Positions 51,941-61,170 are shown, counted from the stretch's first letter. The stretch is DNA of 64,000 bases from Pontibacter actiniarum (GCF_003585765.1 NZ_CP021235.1:62001-126000); one strand, 5' to 3'. The notes: generated by a model not told the origin, from the sequence alone. Numbers and translations: made by a program.

Positions 51941-52987
51941 ATGAAAGATGATCTACACGACGACAGAACTTACAGAGCACCTGTTTATACAGGTGTGAGA
52001 CCCGCTGCAGGGTTAAGCGCCATGAAGCGGATATCATGGGGAGCTGTGTTTGGTGGCTTGGTCGTTGCCTTGGTGGTGCAGCTAACGCTAAGCCTGTTGG
52101 GCCTCGGCATAGGCATCGGGTCCATTGACCCAACGCAGGAACAAAACCCTATGGCTGGATTGGGAACGGGTACGCTTATCTGGTGGATTGTCAGTATGCT
52201 GATTTCGCTCTTTGCTGGCGGCTGGGTGGCAGGGCGCTTGGCAGGTATGCCAACTGGCTTCGACAGCATACTGCACGGTATTTTAACCTGGAGCCTTTTT
52301 ACCTTGCTCTCTTTCTACTTGCTGACAACAGCTATTGGTAGAATTGTAAGTGGTGTGGGAAATGTGGTTGGCCAGACCCTGTCACTTGCCGGACAAGGGG
52401 TAGCGGCTGTCGCCCCGCAAGCGGCTGATGCCATCCAATCGAGAGTGGAAGGAAGCGGGATCAACCTCCAGTCCATTAAGCAGGAAGCGCGGCAGATTCT
52501 ACAGCAGACAGGTAAACCGGAGCTGCAGCCGGAGAATATTGAGCAGGAGGCCAGGCAAGCGGGAAGCACTGTGGAGCAAAGAGCAGGTGAGGCTGCTGCA
52601 AACCCACAGGCCGCCGGTTCAACTTTTGATGAGGTGATGGACAGGCTGTATGGGCAAGGGGCAGATATCGTAAACGCTGCCGACCGTGAGGCGGCTGTTA
52701 ATGTTGTGATGGAGCGCACGGGCAAAAGCAGGGAAGAAGCCAACGAAATTGTTAGCAGCTGGATTTCCACCTACGAGCAGGCTAAATCACAGTTCAAGGA
52801 AACAAGAGCTCAGGTAGGGGCACGGGCGCAGCAGATTGGCGGGAATGTGGCCGATGCTGTTTCCAAGGCAGCTATTTATGCTTTCTTTGGGCTTGTGCTG
52901 GGTGCTATTGCTGCAGCGGTTGGAGGCAAAGTAGGGGAGCCTAAAGATTTGGTGGCAGCCGGTGATGAGGCTGTCCGGCCTGTGTAG
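51941..52987 (+). CDS. Integral membrane protein with a long helical middle region
   Basis: A 348-residue protein. A short acidic N-terminus is followed by three membrane helices (about 31-57, 74-98 and 108-132), then about 170 hydrophilic, Gln/Glu/Ala-rich residues with a strong helical or coiled-coil pattern (SIKQEARQILQQ, NIEQEARQAGSTVEQRAGEAA), and one final helix (about 311-332). The C-terminal tail is soluble. I do not recognise the function; the layout suggests a membrane stress or envelope protein with a large loop. Single gene with a very strong terminator. Confidence 0.8.
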   Translation: MKDDLHDDRTYRAPVYTGVRPAAGLSAMKRISWGAVFGGLVVALVVQLTLSLLGLGIGIGSIDPTQEQNPMAGLGTGTLIWWIVSMLISLFAGGWVAGRLAGMPTGFDSILHGILTWSLFTLLSFYLLTTAIGRIVSGVGNVVGQTLSLAGQGVAAVAPQAADAIQSRVEGSGINLQSIKQEARQILQQTGKPELQPENIEQEARQAGSTVEQRAGEAAANPQAAGSTFDEVMDRLYGQGADIVNAADREAAVNVVMERTGKSREEANEIVSSWISTYEQAKSQFKETRAQVGARAQQIGGNVADAVSKAAIYAFFGLVLGAIAAAVGGKVGEPKDLVAAGDEAVRPV

Positions 52988-53002
52988 GTAAGCTGAAATA
53001 GA

Positions 53003-53043
53003 AAACCAGAAGGGCCAGCTACTGTAGCTGGCCCTTCTGGTTT
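53003..53043. terminator. Near-perfect palindromic terminator
   Basis: 20-base perfect arms (left half starts AAACCAGAAGGGCCAGCTAC) with a single-base loop. It lies between the converging membrane protein gene and menB, and shares the core GGGCCAGCTA with the palindrome at 42872. Confidence 0.8.
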
Positions 53044-53112
53044 AAAATCGGTTCTGTGCAGCTCATAGGCTGCTTGTGTGTCAGCAGTACGGTTAGGCTG
53101 CTTTTATCTTCC

Positions 53113-53955
53113 TTACGGAATCCAGGGGATGTCTTTAAAGTTCGGCTTACGCTTCTCCAGGAATGCATTTCTGCCTTCTTTGGCCTCTTCGGTCATGTAG
53201 GCAAGGCGGGTGGCCTCACCGGCAAACACCTGCTGCCCTACCATGCCATCGTCTGTGGCGTTAAAGGCAAACTTCAGCATTTTAATAGAAGTAGGCGACT
53301 TCTGCAGAATCTCCTGCGCCCACTCGTAGGCTGTATCCTCCAGCTCGTCGTGCGGCACAACGGCGTTCACCATGCCCATGTCGTAAGCCTCCTGTGCGGA
53401 GTAGTTGCGGCCCAGGAAGAAGATTTCGCGGGCACGTTTCTGGCCCACCATCTTTGCTAGGTAAGCAGATCCGTAGCCGCCGTCGAAGCTCGTTACATCG
53501 GCATCGGTTTGCTTGAAGATGGCGTGCTCCTTGCTGGCCAGCGTCAGGTCGCAAACTACGTGTAAGCTGTGGCCGCCGCCTACGCACCAGCCCGGTACTA
53601 CGGCTATCACCACTTTCGGCATAAAGCGCATCAGGCGCTGCACCTCCAGGATGTTCAGGCGCGGCATACCCGCCTCGTCCACGTAGCCCTGGTGGCCGCG
53701 TGCATTCTGGTCGCCGCCACTGCAGAACGAGTACACGCCGTCTTTGGTAGACGGGCCCTCGGCAGAAAGCAGCACTACGCCAATAGAAGTGTCTTCGCGG
53801 GCATCCAGAAATGCCTCAAACAGTTCCGCCACCGTTTTCGGGCGAAACGCGTTGCGTACGTTTGGTCGGTTAAAAGCGATACGGGCCACGCCATCCGCTT
53901 TCTTATAGGTTATATCCTCGTATTCCTTTACGGTTTTCCAATTAGCTTTGCTCAT
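53113..53955 (-). CDS. menB: 1,4-Dihydroxy-2-naphthoyl-CoA synthase
   Basis: A 280-residue crotonase-fold enzyme that closes the second ring of menaquinone from o-succinylbenzoyl-CoA. SGGDQNARG and VVPGWCVGGGHSLHVVCDL are MenB hallmarks, and SFDGGYGSAYLAKMVGQKRAREIFFLGR is the active-site stretch. The preceding QTDADV marks the type that uses its own Asp carboxylate and needs no bicarbonate, unlike E. coli MenB (QTGPKV). Other men genes are not adjacent; menG is at 35672. Confidence 0.95.
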   Translation of the reverse strand: MSKANWKTVKEYEDITYKKADGVARIAFNRPNVRNAFRPKTVAELFEAFLDAREDTSIGVVLLSAEGPSTKDGVYSFCSGGDQNARGHQGYVDEAGMPRLNILEVQRLMRFMPKVVIAVVPGWCVGGGHSLHVVCDLTLASKEHAIFKQTDADVTSFDGGYGSAYLAKMVGQKRAREIFFLGRNYSAQEAYDMGMVNAVVPHDELEDTAYEWAQEILQKSPTSIKMLKFAFNATDDGMVGQQVFAGEATRLAYMTEEAKEGRNAFLEKRKPNFKDIPWIP

Positions 53956-54006
53956 AACTCTTATTTTGTTGCAATTTAGCCATTTCTGTAGTGTAGCTCA
54001 ACTGGT

Positions 54007-55158
54007 TTATACCTTAATACTGCCTGTAGGCTCTAAATCAGCTGAACCGCTTGCTTTCCGGGCGACCTTTTTCTTCAGCCGCAGGAAACGCACCTCTACC
54101 AGATGATAGCTGAGCAAGGTAACTATGGCAGTGGTGGCCGCAAGCAGCAGCGCCACGCTTAGGCTCAGGTACTGCCCCGGAATATACCCTTTTAGGTGGT
54201 GCTTAAGCGGGTCTGTAAACAGCCTGAACAGCGGCCAGTGATAGATGTACAGGCCAAAGGAATACTTGCCCAGAGCCCGCAGGGTTCTGGTGCGGAACAG
54301 CTGCCGTACGGCATTCCGGGGGTGGGTAGAAAGCGACACGGTCAGCAAGCAGCTAAACAGCAGCGCAAAGAGCGTATAGCCAGCCGTGGCCAGGTACGGG
54401 TTGTCGTAGCCGGGGCCTTCCGTTAGCACTGCAACCAGCAGGATACCCGCCGAGGCGTAGAGCAGGGGAAGCGTCCATCGGTTCAGTACCTCCCGGTGAT
54501 GCTGAAGAAGCAGCGCAGCCAGACTGCCGAAAGCCAGGGCATCCATTCTGGAAGTTAGCAAAACGTAATAGCCCAGGTTCCCCTCCCAGAAAAGAAGCGA
54601 GCGGCTTAAAAGCGCCGTAACCAGTAAGGCGAATAGAAAGAGCAGGTAGTTCCGGGCGGCCAGAAAGTATACCGCAAGAGGCAGTATCAGGTAAAACTGC
54701 TCCTCAACCGCGATAGACCACAGGTGGTTCAGGTGGTGCGTGTTGCCCGGGAAAGCGTTAGCTAAGGCCGTGCTCACGTTCTGGAGAAAGAAGAAGTAGC
54801 TGATGTGCGGGAGCTCCGTAGCATAGATCACACTAAAAATGCAGGCGGCCCAAAGTATAAGCGCGTACAGCGGAAGTATGCGGAGCGCGCGCTTGGCGTA
54901 AAAAGAACGGAAGTACCCGCTCTCCTGCCTGCGTTGCAGCAGAATATTGGTGAGCAGGAAACCCGAGAGCACAAAGAAGAGGTCCACCCCGACCCAGCCC
55001 AGGGGGAAGAAGCTGGTGCAATGGTAACAAAGCACGGCCAGAATAGCCAGCCCCCTGATGCCATCCAAAGCCTCTACTTTCTGCCCGGCAGAAATAGGGG
55101 AAAGCCGCAGCTGCGGGAACAGCACGCGCTTAAAAGCTTTTCGGGTTACAGCACTCAT
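54007..55158 (-). CDS. Acyltransferase 3 family membrane protein (OafA/YrhL-like)
   Basis: A 383-residue inner-membrane acyltransferase with about ten helices. The family signature is GIRGLAILAVLCYHCTSFF (containing the conserved His and Arg), with GWVGVDLFFVLSGFLLTNILL just after it. Such enzymes O-acylate LPS, peptidoglycan or exopolysaccharide. The frame is open to 55254, but the hairpin terminator of the upstream gene lies within that extension, so ATG 55158 (MSAVTRKAFKRVLF) is preferred. The C-terminus is basic. Confidence 0.9.
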   Translation of the reverse strand: MSAVTRKAFKRVLFPQLRLSPISAGQKVEALDGIRGLAILAVLCYHCTSFFPLGWVGVDLFFVLSGFLLTNILLQRRQESGYFRSFYAKRALRILPLYALILWAACIFSVIYATELPHISYFFFLQNVSTALANAFPGNTHHLNHLWSIAVEEQFYLILPLAVYFLAARNYLLFLFALLVTALLSRSLLFWEGNLGYYVLLTSRMDALAFGSLAALLLQHHREVLNRWTLPLLYASAGILLVAVLTEGPGYDNPYLATAGYTLFALLFSCLLTVSLSTHPRNAVRQLFRTRTLRALGKYSFGLYIYHWPLFRLFTDPLKHHLKGYIPGQYLSLSVALLLAATTAIVTLLSYHLVEVRFLRLKKKVARKASGSADLEPTGSIKV

Positions 55159-55243
55159 GGGCTTGCTTATACTTGTCTGATGGGCTAACGTACAGACAAA
55201 TATACCTTTAAGCAGGCGAAACAGGGCAACCCACAGCAAAAAA

Positions 55244-55267
55244 GCCTGCCACATGACTGCAGCAGGC
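55244..55267 (-). terminator. Terminator of the aldo/keto reductase gene
   Basis: On the minus strand GCCTGC and GCAGGC arms around 12 bases, followed by TTTTTTGC. It ends the transcript of the gene at 55314 before the acyltransferase starts. Confidence 0.65.
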
Positions 55268-55313
55268 CTCCTTTTGCTGATACGGTACGGTTGGTGGAAC
55301 CTTGGCTTCCCGC

Positions 55314-56264
55314 TTATACTGCCGAGGCTTCCTCCAACTGCTTCAGGTCCTCCTGGCTCAGCGATGTTTGCATGGCCTCGGTAAACGCCTGAATATGCTT
55401 TTGCTTGGTGCCACTGGCGATGGGGGCGGTCACGAGCGGGCTGTTTATAAGCCAGGCCAGGGCAATACTGGCCTGCGAAACGTTATGTTTGGCGGATAGG
55501 TCGTCGAGGGCTGCCAGTATGCGCTTGCCGCGTGCATCCAGGTACTTTTTAATGCCGCCTCCGCGGGTGCTTTTGTCCAGGTCTTCCTCGCTGCGGTACT
55601 TGCCGCTCAGGAAGCCGCTGGCCAGCGAGAAGTACGTGATTACACCCAGGCCCTCTTCCCGGCAGATAGAGGCAACTCCCTTTTCGTAGCCCTCCCGGTC
55701 GTAGAGGTTGTACTCCGGCTGAAACACCTCGTAGCGGGGCAAGCCTTGGTTTTTGCTGGCATCCAGGGAGGCTTTTAAGCGCTCGGGCGAAAGATTGGAG
55801 GCCCCGATGTACCTTACTTTTCCTGCTTCTATGAGCTTCTGGTAAGCGCCGAGGGTTTCCTCTACCGGCGTTTTGTCGTCATCCCAGTGAGTCAAGTATA
55901 AATCGATGTGGTCGGTTTGCAGCCTTCTCAGGGAGTCATCGGCAGCTTTTAGGATGTGCTTTTCGGAGATATCTTTTTGCCCCTGGCCCATATCTGAGCC
56001 TACTTTGGTGATGATGTTGATGCTGTCGCGGTTGCCGCGCTCCTTCATCCACTTGCCAATGATGGTTTCAGACTCGCCGCCTTCGTTTCCTTCTGCCCAG
56101 CGGGAGTATACATCGGCCGTGTCAAGGGTGTTGATCCCGTTGCTGTATACTTCATCCAGAATAGCAAAGGATTCTTTCTCGTTCAGGGTCCAGCCAAATA
56201 CGTTGCCACCCATTACAATTGGTGCGGTGTAGAGGTCGGTGTTGCCTAGCTTTCTTTTTTCCAT
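55314..56264 (-). CDS. Aldo/keto reductase
   Basis: A 316-residue TIM-barrel NADPH-dependent oxidoreductase. The catalytic tetrad can be placed: Asp and Tyr in NTLDTADVYSRW (about 47-58), Lys in NIITKVG, and His in LYLTHWDDD. EVFQPEYNLYDREGYEKGV and SGTKQKHIQAFTEAM are further conserved parts. It belongs to the YajO/Tas-like branch of general reductases; substrate unknown. Single gene. Confidence 0.94.
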   Translation of the reverse strand: MEKRKLGNTDLYTAPIVMGGNVFGWTLNEKESFAILDEVYSNGINTLDTADVYSRWAEGNEGGESETIIGKWMKERGNRDSINIITKVGSDMGQGQKDISEKHILKAADDSLRRLQTDHIDLYLTHWDDDKTPVEETLGAYQKLIEAGKVRYIGASNLSPERLKASLDASKNQGLPRYEVFQPEYNLYDREGYEKGVASICREEGLGVITYFSLASGFLSGKYRSEEDLDKSTRGGGIKKYLDARGKRILAALDDLSAKHNVSQASIALAWLINSPLVTAPIASGTKQKHIQAFTEAMQTSLSQEDLKQLEEASAV

Positions 56265-56493
56265 GTCTTATACGTTAGGTTTGTTGGTACCATGTCTTTA
56301 CCTGTTGCGGCCAGGGATGTTACACCCTCCAGGCCAAGGACAGTCTACAGACGCGTGCTTACATGCGCTGGTAAATTACTGTTCTTGTGCATCAGCCGCA
56401 AAAAGGCGCAGTAAGGAAGTAAGAAAACAGCTTCTCTCGGGTTTTGTTTTATGAGGTGAAACGTGTTGAGGGAATGGTTGGGTGATGGCGCTT

Positions 56494-57019
56494 TTAATGT
56501 GCTGCAGGTTTTGCTGTAGCCGGCTTTTTGTACTTCTTTTTGCCCCAGGTTAAGACCTCAACTCCCGTCGAAAAATGGCTCAGGTGCGGGGTGTTGTTCA
56601 ACAGTCTACCAAACCTGGTGTACTGGGTATTTCTTCCCTCTTTATCCTTGAGTGTCGGTAGGGAGTTCTGACAGGCTTTTGGCAACCTGGCAGGATATTT
56701 TTGCTCCACCTTCAATGCTCCGGAAGTAAACGCCTGCTTTGTTGTTGTACTTCACATAGGTACGAATGTTGATTTCGTCAAAGTTGGATACAGGAGAGAA
56801 ATACGGCAGGTTTCGCGACCTTATTTTTTCCATCGTAAATGCCACCAGCGACACCCAGGGCTTGCCTTTGAACAGGTCTATTTCCAAGTCGTCGGGGACG
56901 AGCTTTACTAACTCGTCGTAATCCACCTGCCAATGTAGGAAAGTCGCATTGTTCCATTCTTGGTAGTACCTCCACCTGCCGTTGGAAGCCCCCAGGGGCG
57001 ATGCTCGGTTATCTACCTC
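56494..57019 (-). pseudogene. Decayed DUF2071 (YqjF-like) gene
   Basis: An open stretch from 57019 encodes the N-terminal half of a DUF2071 protein: RWRYYQEWNNATFLHW, then VDYDELVKLVPDDLEIDL, GKPWVSLVAFTMEKIR and NFDEINIRTYVKYNN. No ATG precedes it. At 56660-56663 the frame breaks: one missing base in the C run turns the expected LPYRHSRIKREE into LPTDTQG and a stop. About 100 residues of the middle are absent, while a C-terminal piece in another frame (NNTPHLSHFSTGVEVLTWG) remains before 56494. So at least one frameshift and one internal deletion are seen. A sequencing error could explain the frameshift but not the deletion. Confidence 0.75.
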
Positions 57020-57073
57020 TCACCTGCCTGCGTTGCTCCAGCAGAGCTACAAACCCTGCTGCCTGTTTGTGGT

Positions 57074-57619
57074 TTATTTTCTGGGTTGATAGATTAACTG
57101 TACAACCCCCGATTTGAATGTATTTGCTTGAACCAAGTGTAGGTTCACCCGGTCCTTTAAGTCCTCAAACAACGGCTTTCCACTTCCCAAGGCTGTTGGG
57201 TGAACTGAAATACGGTATAGGTCTACAAGCCCAAGCTGGATAAACGTTTTGATCAGGCCTGCCCCGCCGTAAAGCCAAATGTCCTTGCCGCCTTCTTTCT
57301 TTATAGCCGCTACGCTGTTAGCTATGTCCGAATGTAAAAAGGTTGCTCTGCCATCCTCTACAGGCTGGCGTGAGAACACGTACTTCTTCTTTGCGTGAAC
57401 CGCTTGCCATAGTTTAAGCTCGGCCTCGCTTGCACCCTCGTCCGGCTGAAAGTTTCCCCAGGCGTCATAGCTTACCCGGCCATAAAAAATGGTGTCGATG
57501 GTCGACAGGAAGCCGTCAAAGTCCATGTCATCATCCATAATACACCAATCTATTTCTCCGTTTGGCCCCTCTATGAACCCATCTAAAGTTACAGCTAAGT
57601 CTAAGATTACTTTTTTCAT
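57074..57619 (-). CDS. Dihydrofolate reductase-like (RibD C-terminal) protein
   Basis: A 181-residue protein of the RibD C-terminal/DHFR-like superfamily of NADPH-dependent reductases. It starts MKKVILDLAVTLDGFIEG, which is the usual first strand and loop, and contains IWLYGGAGLIKTFIQLGLVD (nucleotide-binding helix) and VHPTALGSGKPLF near the end. YwjB/YyaP-type members have no proven substrate. It lies just upstream (in transcription terms) of the decayed DUF2071 gene. Confidence 0.9.
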   Translation of the reverse strand: MKKVILDLAVTLDGFIEGPNGEIDWCIMDDDMDFDGFLSTIDTIFYGRVSYDAWGNFQPDEGASEAELKLWQAVHAKKKYVFSRQPVEDGRATFLHSDIANSVAAIKKEGGKDIWLYGGAGLIKTFIQLGLVDLYRISVHPTALGSGKPLFEDLKDRVNLHLVQANTFKSGVVQLIYQPRK

Positions 57620-57720
57620 GTTCAGTCAGATGCTATGTGGTAAAGTTGTTCCTGCAATAACCGCTAGCGCCTTGCTGTGGGGCGCGGGGCTGATAGCAGT
57701 GCGTTTGAGTACTGGTACTT

Positions 57721-58236
57721 TTACCTTTTTCTTAAAGTAGAAAAAATTACCATTGTCTTATCTAGCGCACTTGCGTTTGTTCCGCCTCCAAAGGCGTGAA
57801 TCATTCTATTCCAGCCGGCGCCGCTTTTACTTTCAGCAATTGTTTCAGTAAAGTATTTCCCATCACAGGCGTAGGTGGTCCAGTTGCTGGTGCTATGAAG
57901 CACCTTGCCAGTCAACACGTCGGTTTTGCAGCTGTCCGGGCCGAACTTGCTCGGGTAATTCCCAAAGTACAACCCTGCAGAATACGCTGGTACACCAGTT
58001 GTGTCAGTCGGTGTGAAATAATATACAGAGAAATCAGGCCCTTCTTTTTCTGTTATTGAATAGTTTGGTGGTAAGGCAATATAGTAGCCACTTCCTCCTA
58101 TTTGCACCTCCGTCAAACTGGCTCTAAAACTATCGCTCGTGCTTAGAGGGTCCTCTGGGGTGGTTTTTTTATTACATGATGTTAACAATATAACAGCCAT
58201 CATGCCCCCAACTAATGGTTTGATAAGTCTATTCAT
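57721..58236 (-). CDS. Hypothetical lipoprotein
   Basis: A 171-residue predicted lipoprotein with the lipobox LLTSC (C at about 21) after MNRLIKPLVGGMMAVI. The mature part is a single domain with several aromatic-rich strands (GGSGYYIALPPNYSI, DFSVYYFTPTD, GLYFGNYPSKFGP). No family is recognised. Base composition is somewhat more A+T-rich than that of the neighbours. In-frame ATGs at 58248 and 58290 are alternative starts but would push the signal inwards. Confidence 0.75.
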   Translation of the reverse strand: MNRLIKPLVGGMMAVILLTSCNKKTTPEDPLSTSDSFRASLTEVQIGGSGYYIALPPNYSITEKEGPDFSVYYFTPTDTTGVPAYSAGLYFGNYPSKFGPDSCKTDVLTGKVLHSTSNWTTYACDGKYFTETIAESKSGAGWNRMIHAFGGGTNASALDKTMVIFSTLRKR

Positions 58237-58435
58237 TTGCTTATCCATAAGGATGGTTGGTACATGTATCGCGATGACGTTCAGCAGCACTAAAGGTGTT
58301 GCCAGCCTTCACTGCCCTTTTCTCACAGATTAAATGAGAAACACGTGTGTTAGCAGGTCTTTTCCTTGGCTTAAGATACTAAAATATCGCACATGTTAAG
58401 GGCAAGAAAGCTCCGGGATATGATGGGCAACAAAA

Positions 58436-58469
58436 AAAGCCCCATGCAGCCGTAGCTGCATGGGGCTTT
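58436..58469 (-). terminator. Terminator of typA
   Basis: 15-base perfect arms (AAAGCCCCATGCAGC and complement) around CGTA, 22 bases beyond the stop; the minus strand continues with a T7 run that includes the arm end. Confidence 0.88.
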
Positions 58470-58491
58470 GGAAATTTATACTTCGCGAAGC

Positions 58492-60300
58492 TTACGCGTT
58501 GTCAGCTCTTGACATGCGGTTACGCTCGTTCTCGTCGAGGTAGATTTTACGCATGCGGATGCTCTTAGGCGTTACCTCCAGCAGCTCATCCTTCTGGATG
58601 TACTCCATGGCTTCTTCCAGAGAGAACTTCTTGGCCGGTGCGATCTTCACGTTGTTATCAGAGCCGGAAGCACGCATGTTCGTCAGCTTCTTGCCTTTCT
58701 GAATGTTCACCGTGATATCGTTCTGGCGGCTGTGCTCTCCGATTACCTGACCCATGTATACCTCTACACCCGGATCAACGAAGAATACCCCTCTGTCCTG
58801 CAGCTTATCGATAGAGTAAGCTGTACCGGCACCCGTCTCCATCGAAATGATAGAACCGTTGTTACGGCTAGGGATGTTGCCTTTGTGCGGCTCGTACGCC
58901 AGGAAGCGGTGGTTCATGATGGCCTCACCGGCAGTAGCAGTCAGCACGTTGTTACGCAGGCCAATCAGGCCACGCGCCGGAATGTTGAACTCCAGGTGCT
59001 GCAGGTCGCCTTTCGGCTCCATGATCGTCAGCTCGCCCTTACGCTGCGTTACCAGCTCGATTACCTTACCGGCAGTCTCTTCCGGAACGTCTACCACCAT
59101 GTGCTCGATCGGCTCGTGGCGCACACCGTCAATTTCTTTATAGATTACCTGCGGCTGACCAACCTGCAGCTCATACCCCTCGCGGCGCATGGTTTCGATC
59201 AGTACAGACAAGTGCAGGATACCGCGGCCGAATACCAGGAAGGTATCTTCACGGTCAGTTTCCTGTACGCGCAGGGCCAGGTTTTTCTCTGTTTCCTTGA
59301 ACAGGCGGTCGCGCAGGTGGCGGGATGTCACGAACTTGCCCTCTTTACCGAAGAAAGGAGAGTTGTTGATCGTGAACAGCATGTTCATGGTTGGCTCGTC
59401 GATAGAGATACGCGCCAGTGGCTCCGGGTTCTCGGCATCGGCGATGGTGTCGCCAATATCAAAGCCTTCGATACCGGTTACGGCACAAATCTCACCTGCC
59501 GAAACCTCTTTCACTGTTTTCTTGCCAAGGCCTTCGAAAACCTGCAGCTCGGCAATTTTGCCTTTCTTGATCGTGCCGTCGGCTTTGCACAAGCTAATAG
59601 GCATACCCTCTTTCAGTGTTCCACGGTGAACGCGGCCAATGGCGATACGACCCACGAAAGAAGAGTAGTCAAGCGAAGTGATCTGCATCTGTGGAGAACC
59701 ATCGTTGGTAGGGGCGGCCGGGATCACGTCGATGATCGCATCCAGCAAAGGCGTGATGTTATCGGTCGGCTGTGTCCAGTCGGTGCTCATCCAGCCCTGC
59801 TTAGAAGAACCGTACAGCGTAGTGAAGTCCAGCTGGTCTTCCGTCGCGTCCAGGTTAAACATCAGGTCGAACACCTGCTCGTGCACCTCGTCCGGGCGGC
59901 AGTTCTCTTTATCTACTTTGTTTACTACCACAATCGGCTTAAGGCCTAACTGGATAGCTTTACCTAATACGAAACGCGTCTGTGGCATGGCGCCTTCAAA
60001 GGCGTCTACCAGCAGCAGAACACCATCCGCCATTTTCAGTACACGCTCCACTTCACCACCGAAGTCGGCGTGACCAGGCGTGTCAATGATGTTGATCTTA
60101 ACGTCTTTATAACGAACCGACACGTTCTTAGAAACGATCGTGATGCCGCGCTCGCGCTCCAGGTCGTTGTTGTCCAGAATCAGGTCGTCGAACTGCTGGT
60201 GCTCCGCGAAAAGCTTTGAAGCATGGATGATCTTGTCCACGAGCGTTGTCTTGCCGTGGTCTACGTGTGCGATGATCGCAATATTTCGAATATTTTGCAT
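58492..60300 (-). CDS. typA: Translational GTPase TypA/BipA
   Basis: A 602-residue ribosome-binding GTPase of the EF-G/LepA superfamily. G1 is AHVDHGKTTL (about 10-19), G2 lies in ERERGITI, G3 is DTPGHADFGGE and G4 is NKVDKENCRPDE. Domain II, a domain III/V pair and the BipA-specific C-terminal domain follow, ending in KSIRMRKIYLDENERNRMSRADNA. TypA helps 50S assembly and stress adaptation. Its own promoter and terminator indicate a single-gene transcript. Confidence 0.97.
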   Translation of the reverse strand: MQNIRNIAIIAHVDHGKTTLVDKIIHASKLFAEHQQFDDLILDNNDLERERGITIVSKNVSVRYKDVKINIIDTPGHADFGGEVERVLKMADGVLLLVDAFEGAMPQTRFVLGKAIQLGLKPIVVVNKVDKENCRPDEVHEQVFDLMFNLDATEDQLDFTTLYGSSKQGWMSTDWTQPTDNITPLLDAIIDVIPAAPTNDGSPQMQITSLDYSSFVGRIAIGRVHRGTLKEGMPISLCKADGTIKKGKIAELQVFEGLGKKTVKEVSAGEICAVTGIEGFDIGDTIADAENPEPLARISIDEPTMNMLFTINNSPFFGKEGKFVTSRHLRDRLFKETEKNLALRVQETDREDTFLVFGRGILHLSVLIETMRREGYELQVGQPQVIYKEIDGVRHEPIEHMVVDVPEETAGKVIELVTQRKGELTIMEPKGDLQHLEFNIPARGLIGLRNNVLTATAGEAIMNHRFLAYEPHKGNIPSRNNGSIISMETGAGTAYSIDKLQDRGVFFVDPGVEVYMGQVIGEHSRQNDITVNIQKGKKLTNMRASGSDNNVKIAPAKKFSLEEAMEYIQKDELLEVTPKSIRMRKIYLDENERNRMSRADNA

Positions 60301-60320
60301 TGAATTGGTTTTTCGAGCCG

Positions 60321-60328
60321 CGAAATTA
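60321..60328 (-). promoter_or_regulatory. Probable -7 promoter box of typA
   Basis: TAATTTCG on the minus strand, one base off TAnnTTTG, 21 bases before the ATG. Confidence 0.4.
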
Positions 60329-60515
60329 CTAAAAAGGCTTCAGACTTTCACTAGTTCGCTCGAAATAAACAGGTTATGGTTGTATTAAATTATTGTTGGC
60401 CTGCGTTTGCTGCAGGTTAAGGGGCAAACATTCTGCCGTTAAAGTTTGTTTCCTAAGCGGTTAGGAAATTTTAAAGGGCTGAAGCCGAATGGCAGTTTGC
60501 CCCGTAAGTATACGT

Positions 60516-61064
60516 ATGAAACTGATACAATTTTTTTTGATAATTGCCGCATTCCACCTGGTGGGATGCGCCCAACAGGATACATCCACTGATTTTGCCG
60601 CCACCACTGCCACTGCCGGAGACGAGCCGCTGCCGGACTACGTAAGGCAGGCCCTCAACAGCGAAACGCTGGAGGACACCGTGGTGCACACGGAGGAGGA
60701 GTGGCGCCAGCTGCTCAGCAAGGAGGAGTACTACGTGATGCGCGAAGAGGGGACCGAGCCCTCGTTTAACAACGCCTACAACAGCAACAAGAAGGAGGGC
60801 ATCTACTACTGCGCCGCCTGCCACAACCCCATGTTTACCTCAGCCACAAAGTTTGAGTCCGGCACAGGGTGGCCAAGCTTTTACGCCCCCATCGAAGAGA
60901 AAAGGGTGAAAGAGGTAGAGGACGTGGCCCTGGGCATGGTCCGGACCGAGGTGGAGTGCGCCCGCTGCGGCTCCCACATCGGCCACGTTTTCCCGGATGG
61001 GCCGGAGCCAACCGGGCTGCGCTACTGCCTTAACTCCGCCGCCCTCGACTTCGAGGAGAAATAA
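60516..61064 (+). CDS. msrB: Methionine sulfoxide reductase MsrB, lipoprotein form
   Basis: A 182-residue protein that is a full MsrB domain behind a lipoprotein signal (LVGC, C18). It reduces methionine-R-sulfoxide in proteins. The zinc-binding pairs CAAC and CARC and the catalytic Cys in RYCLNSAAL (about C171) are all present, as are GTGWPSF and HIGHVFPDGP. Exported MsrB forms protect envelope proteins from oxidation. The start at 60516 places the signal at the N-terminus; an upstream in-frame ATG at 60489 is less likely. Confidence 0.95.
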   Translation: MKLIQFFLIIAAFHLVGCAQQDTSTDFAATTATAGDEPLPDYVRQALNSETLEDTVVHTEEEWRQLLSKEEYYVMREEGTEPSFNNAYNSNKKEGIYYCAACHNPMFTSATKFESGTGWPSFYAPIEEKRVKEVEDVALGMVRTEVECARCGSHIGHVFPDGPEPTGLRYCLNSAALDFEEK

Positions 61065-61098
61065 AGAAGCCTACGGTAGCATTCTCTGCTATACCTTT

Positions 61099-61141
61099 GC
61101 ATTTGCCAAGCCCGCTTTTCCGGCTTGGCAAATGCTTTTTT
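61099..61141 (+). terminator. Terminator of msrB
   Basis: 14-base perfect arms (GCATTTGCCAAGCC and complement) around a 9-base loop, followed by T6. A TACCTTTG -7 box (61092-61099) overlaps its left edge and could serve the next gene. Confidence 0.85.
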
Positions 61142-61170
61142 ATACTTGCTTAAGTACATTCAACGCCATC

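Noticed and set aside
55159..55254. N-terminal extension of the acyltransferase
   Set aside because: The hairpin terminator of the aldo/keto reductase gene lies within it, so the transcript should start after it.
58732..59949. 405-codon plus-strand reading frame
   Set aside because: It lies fully antisense to typA, a highly conserved gene, and its translation is rich in His, Arg, Gln and Val without any domain pattern.
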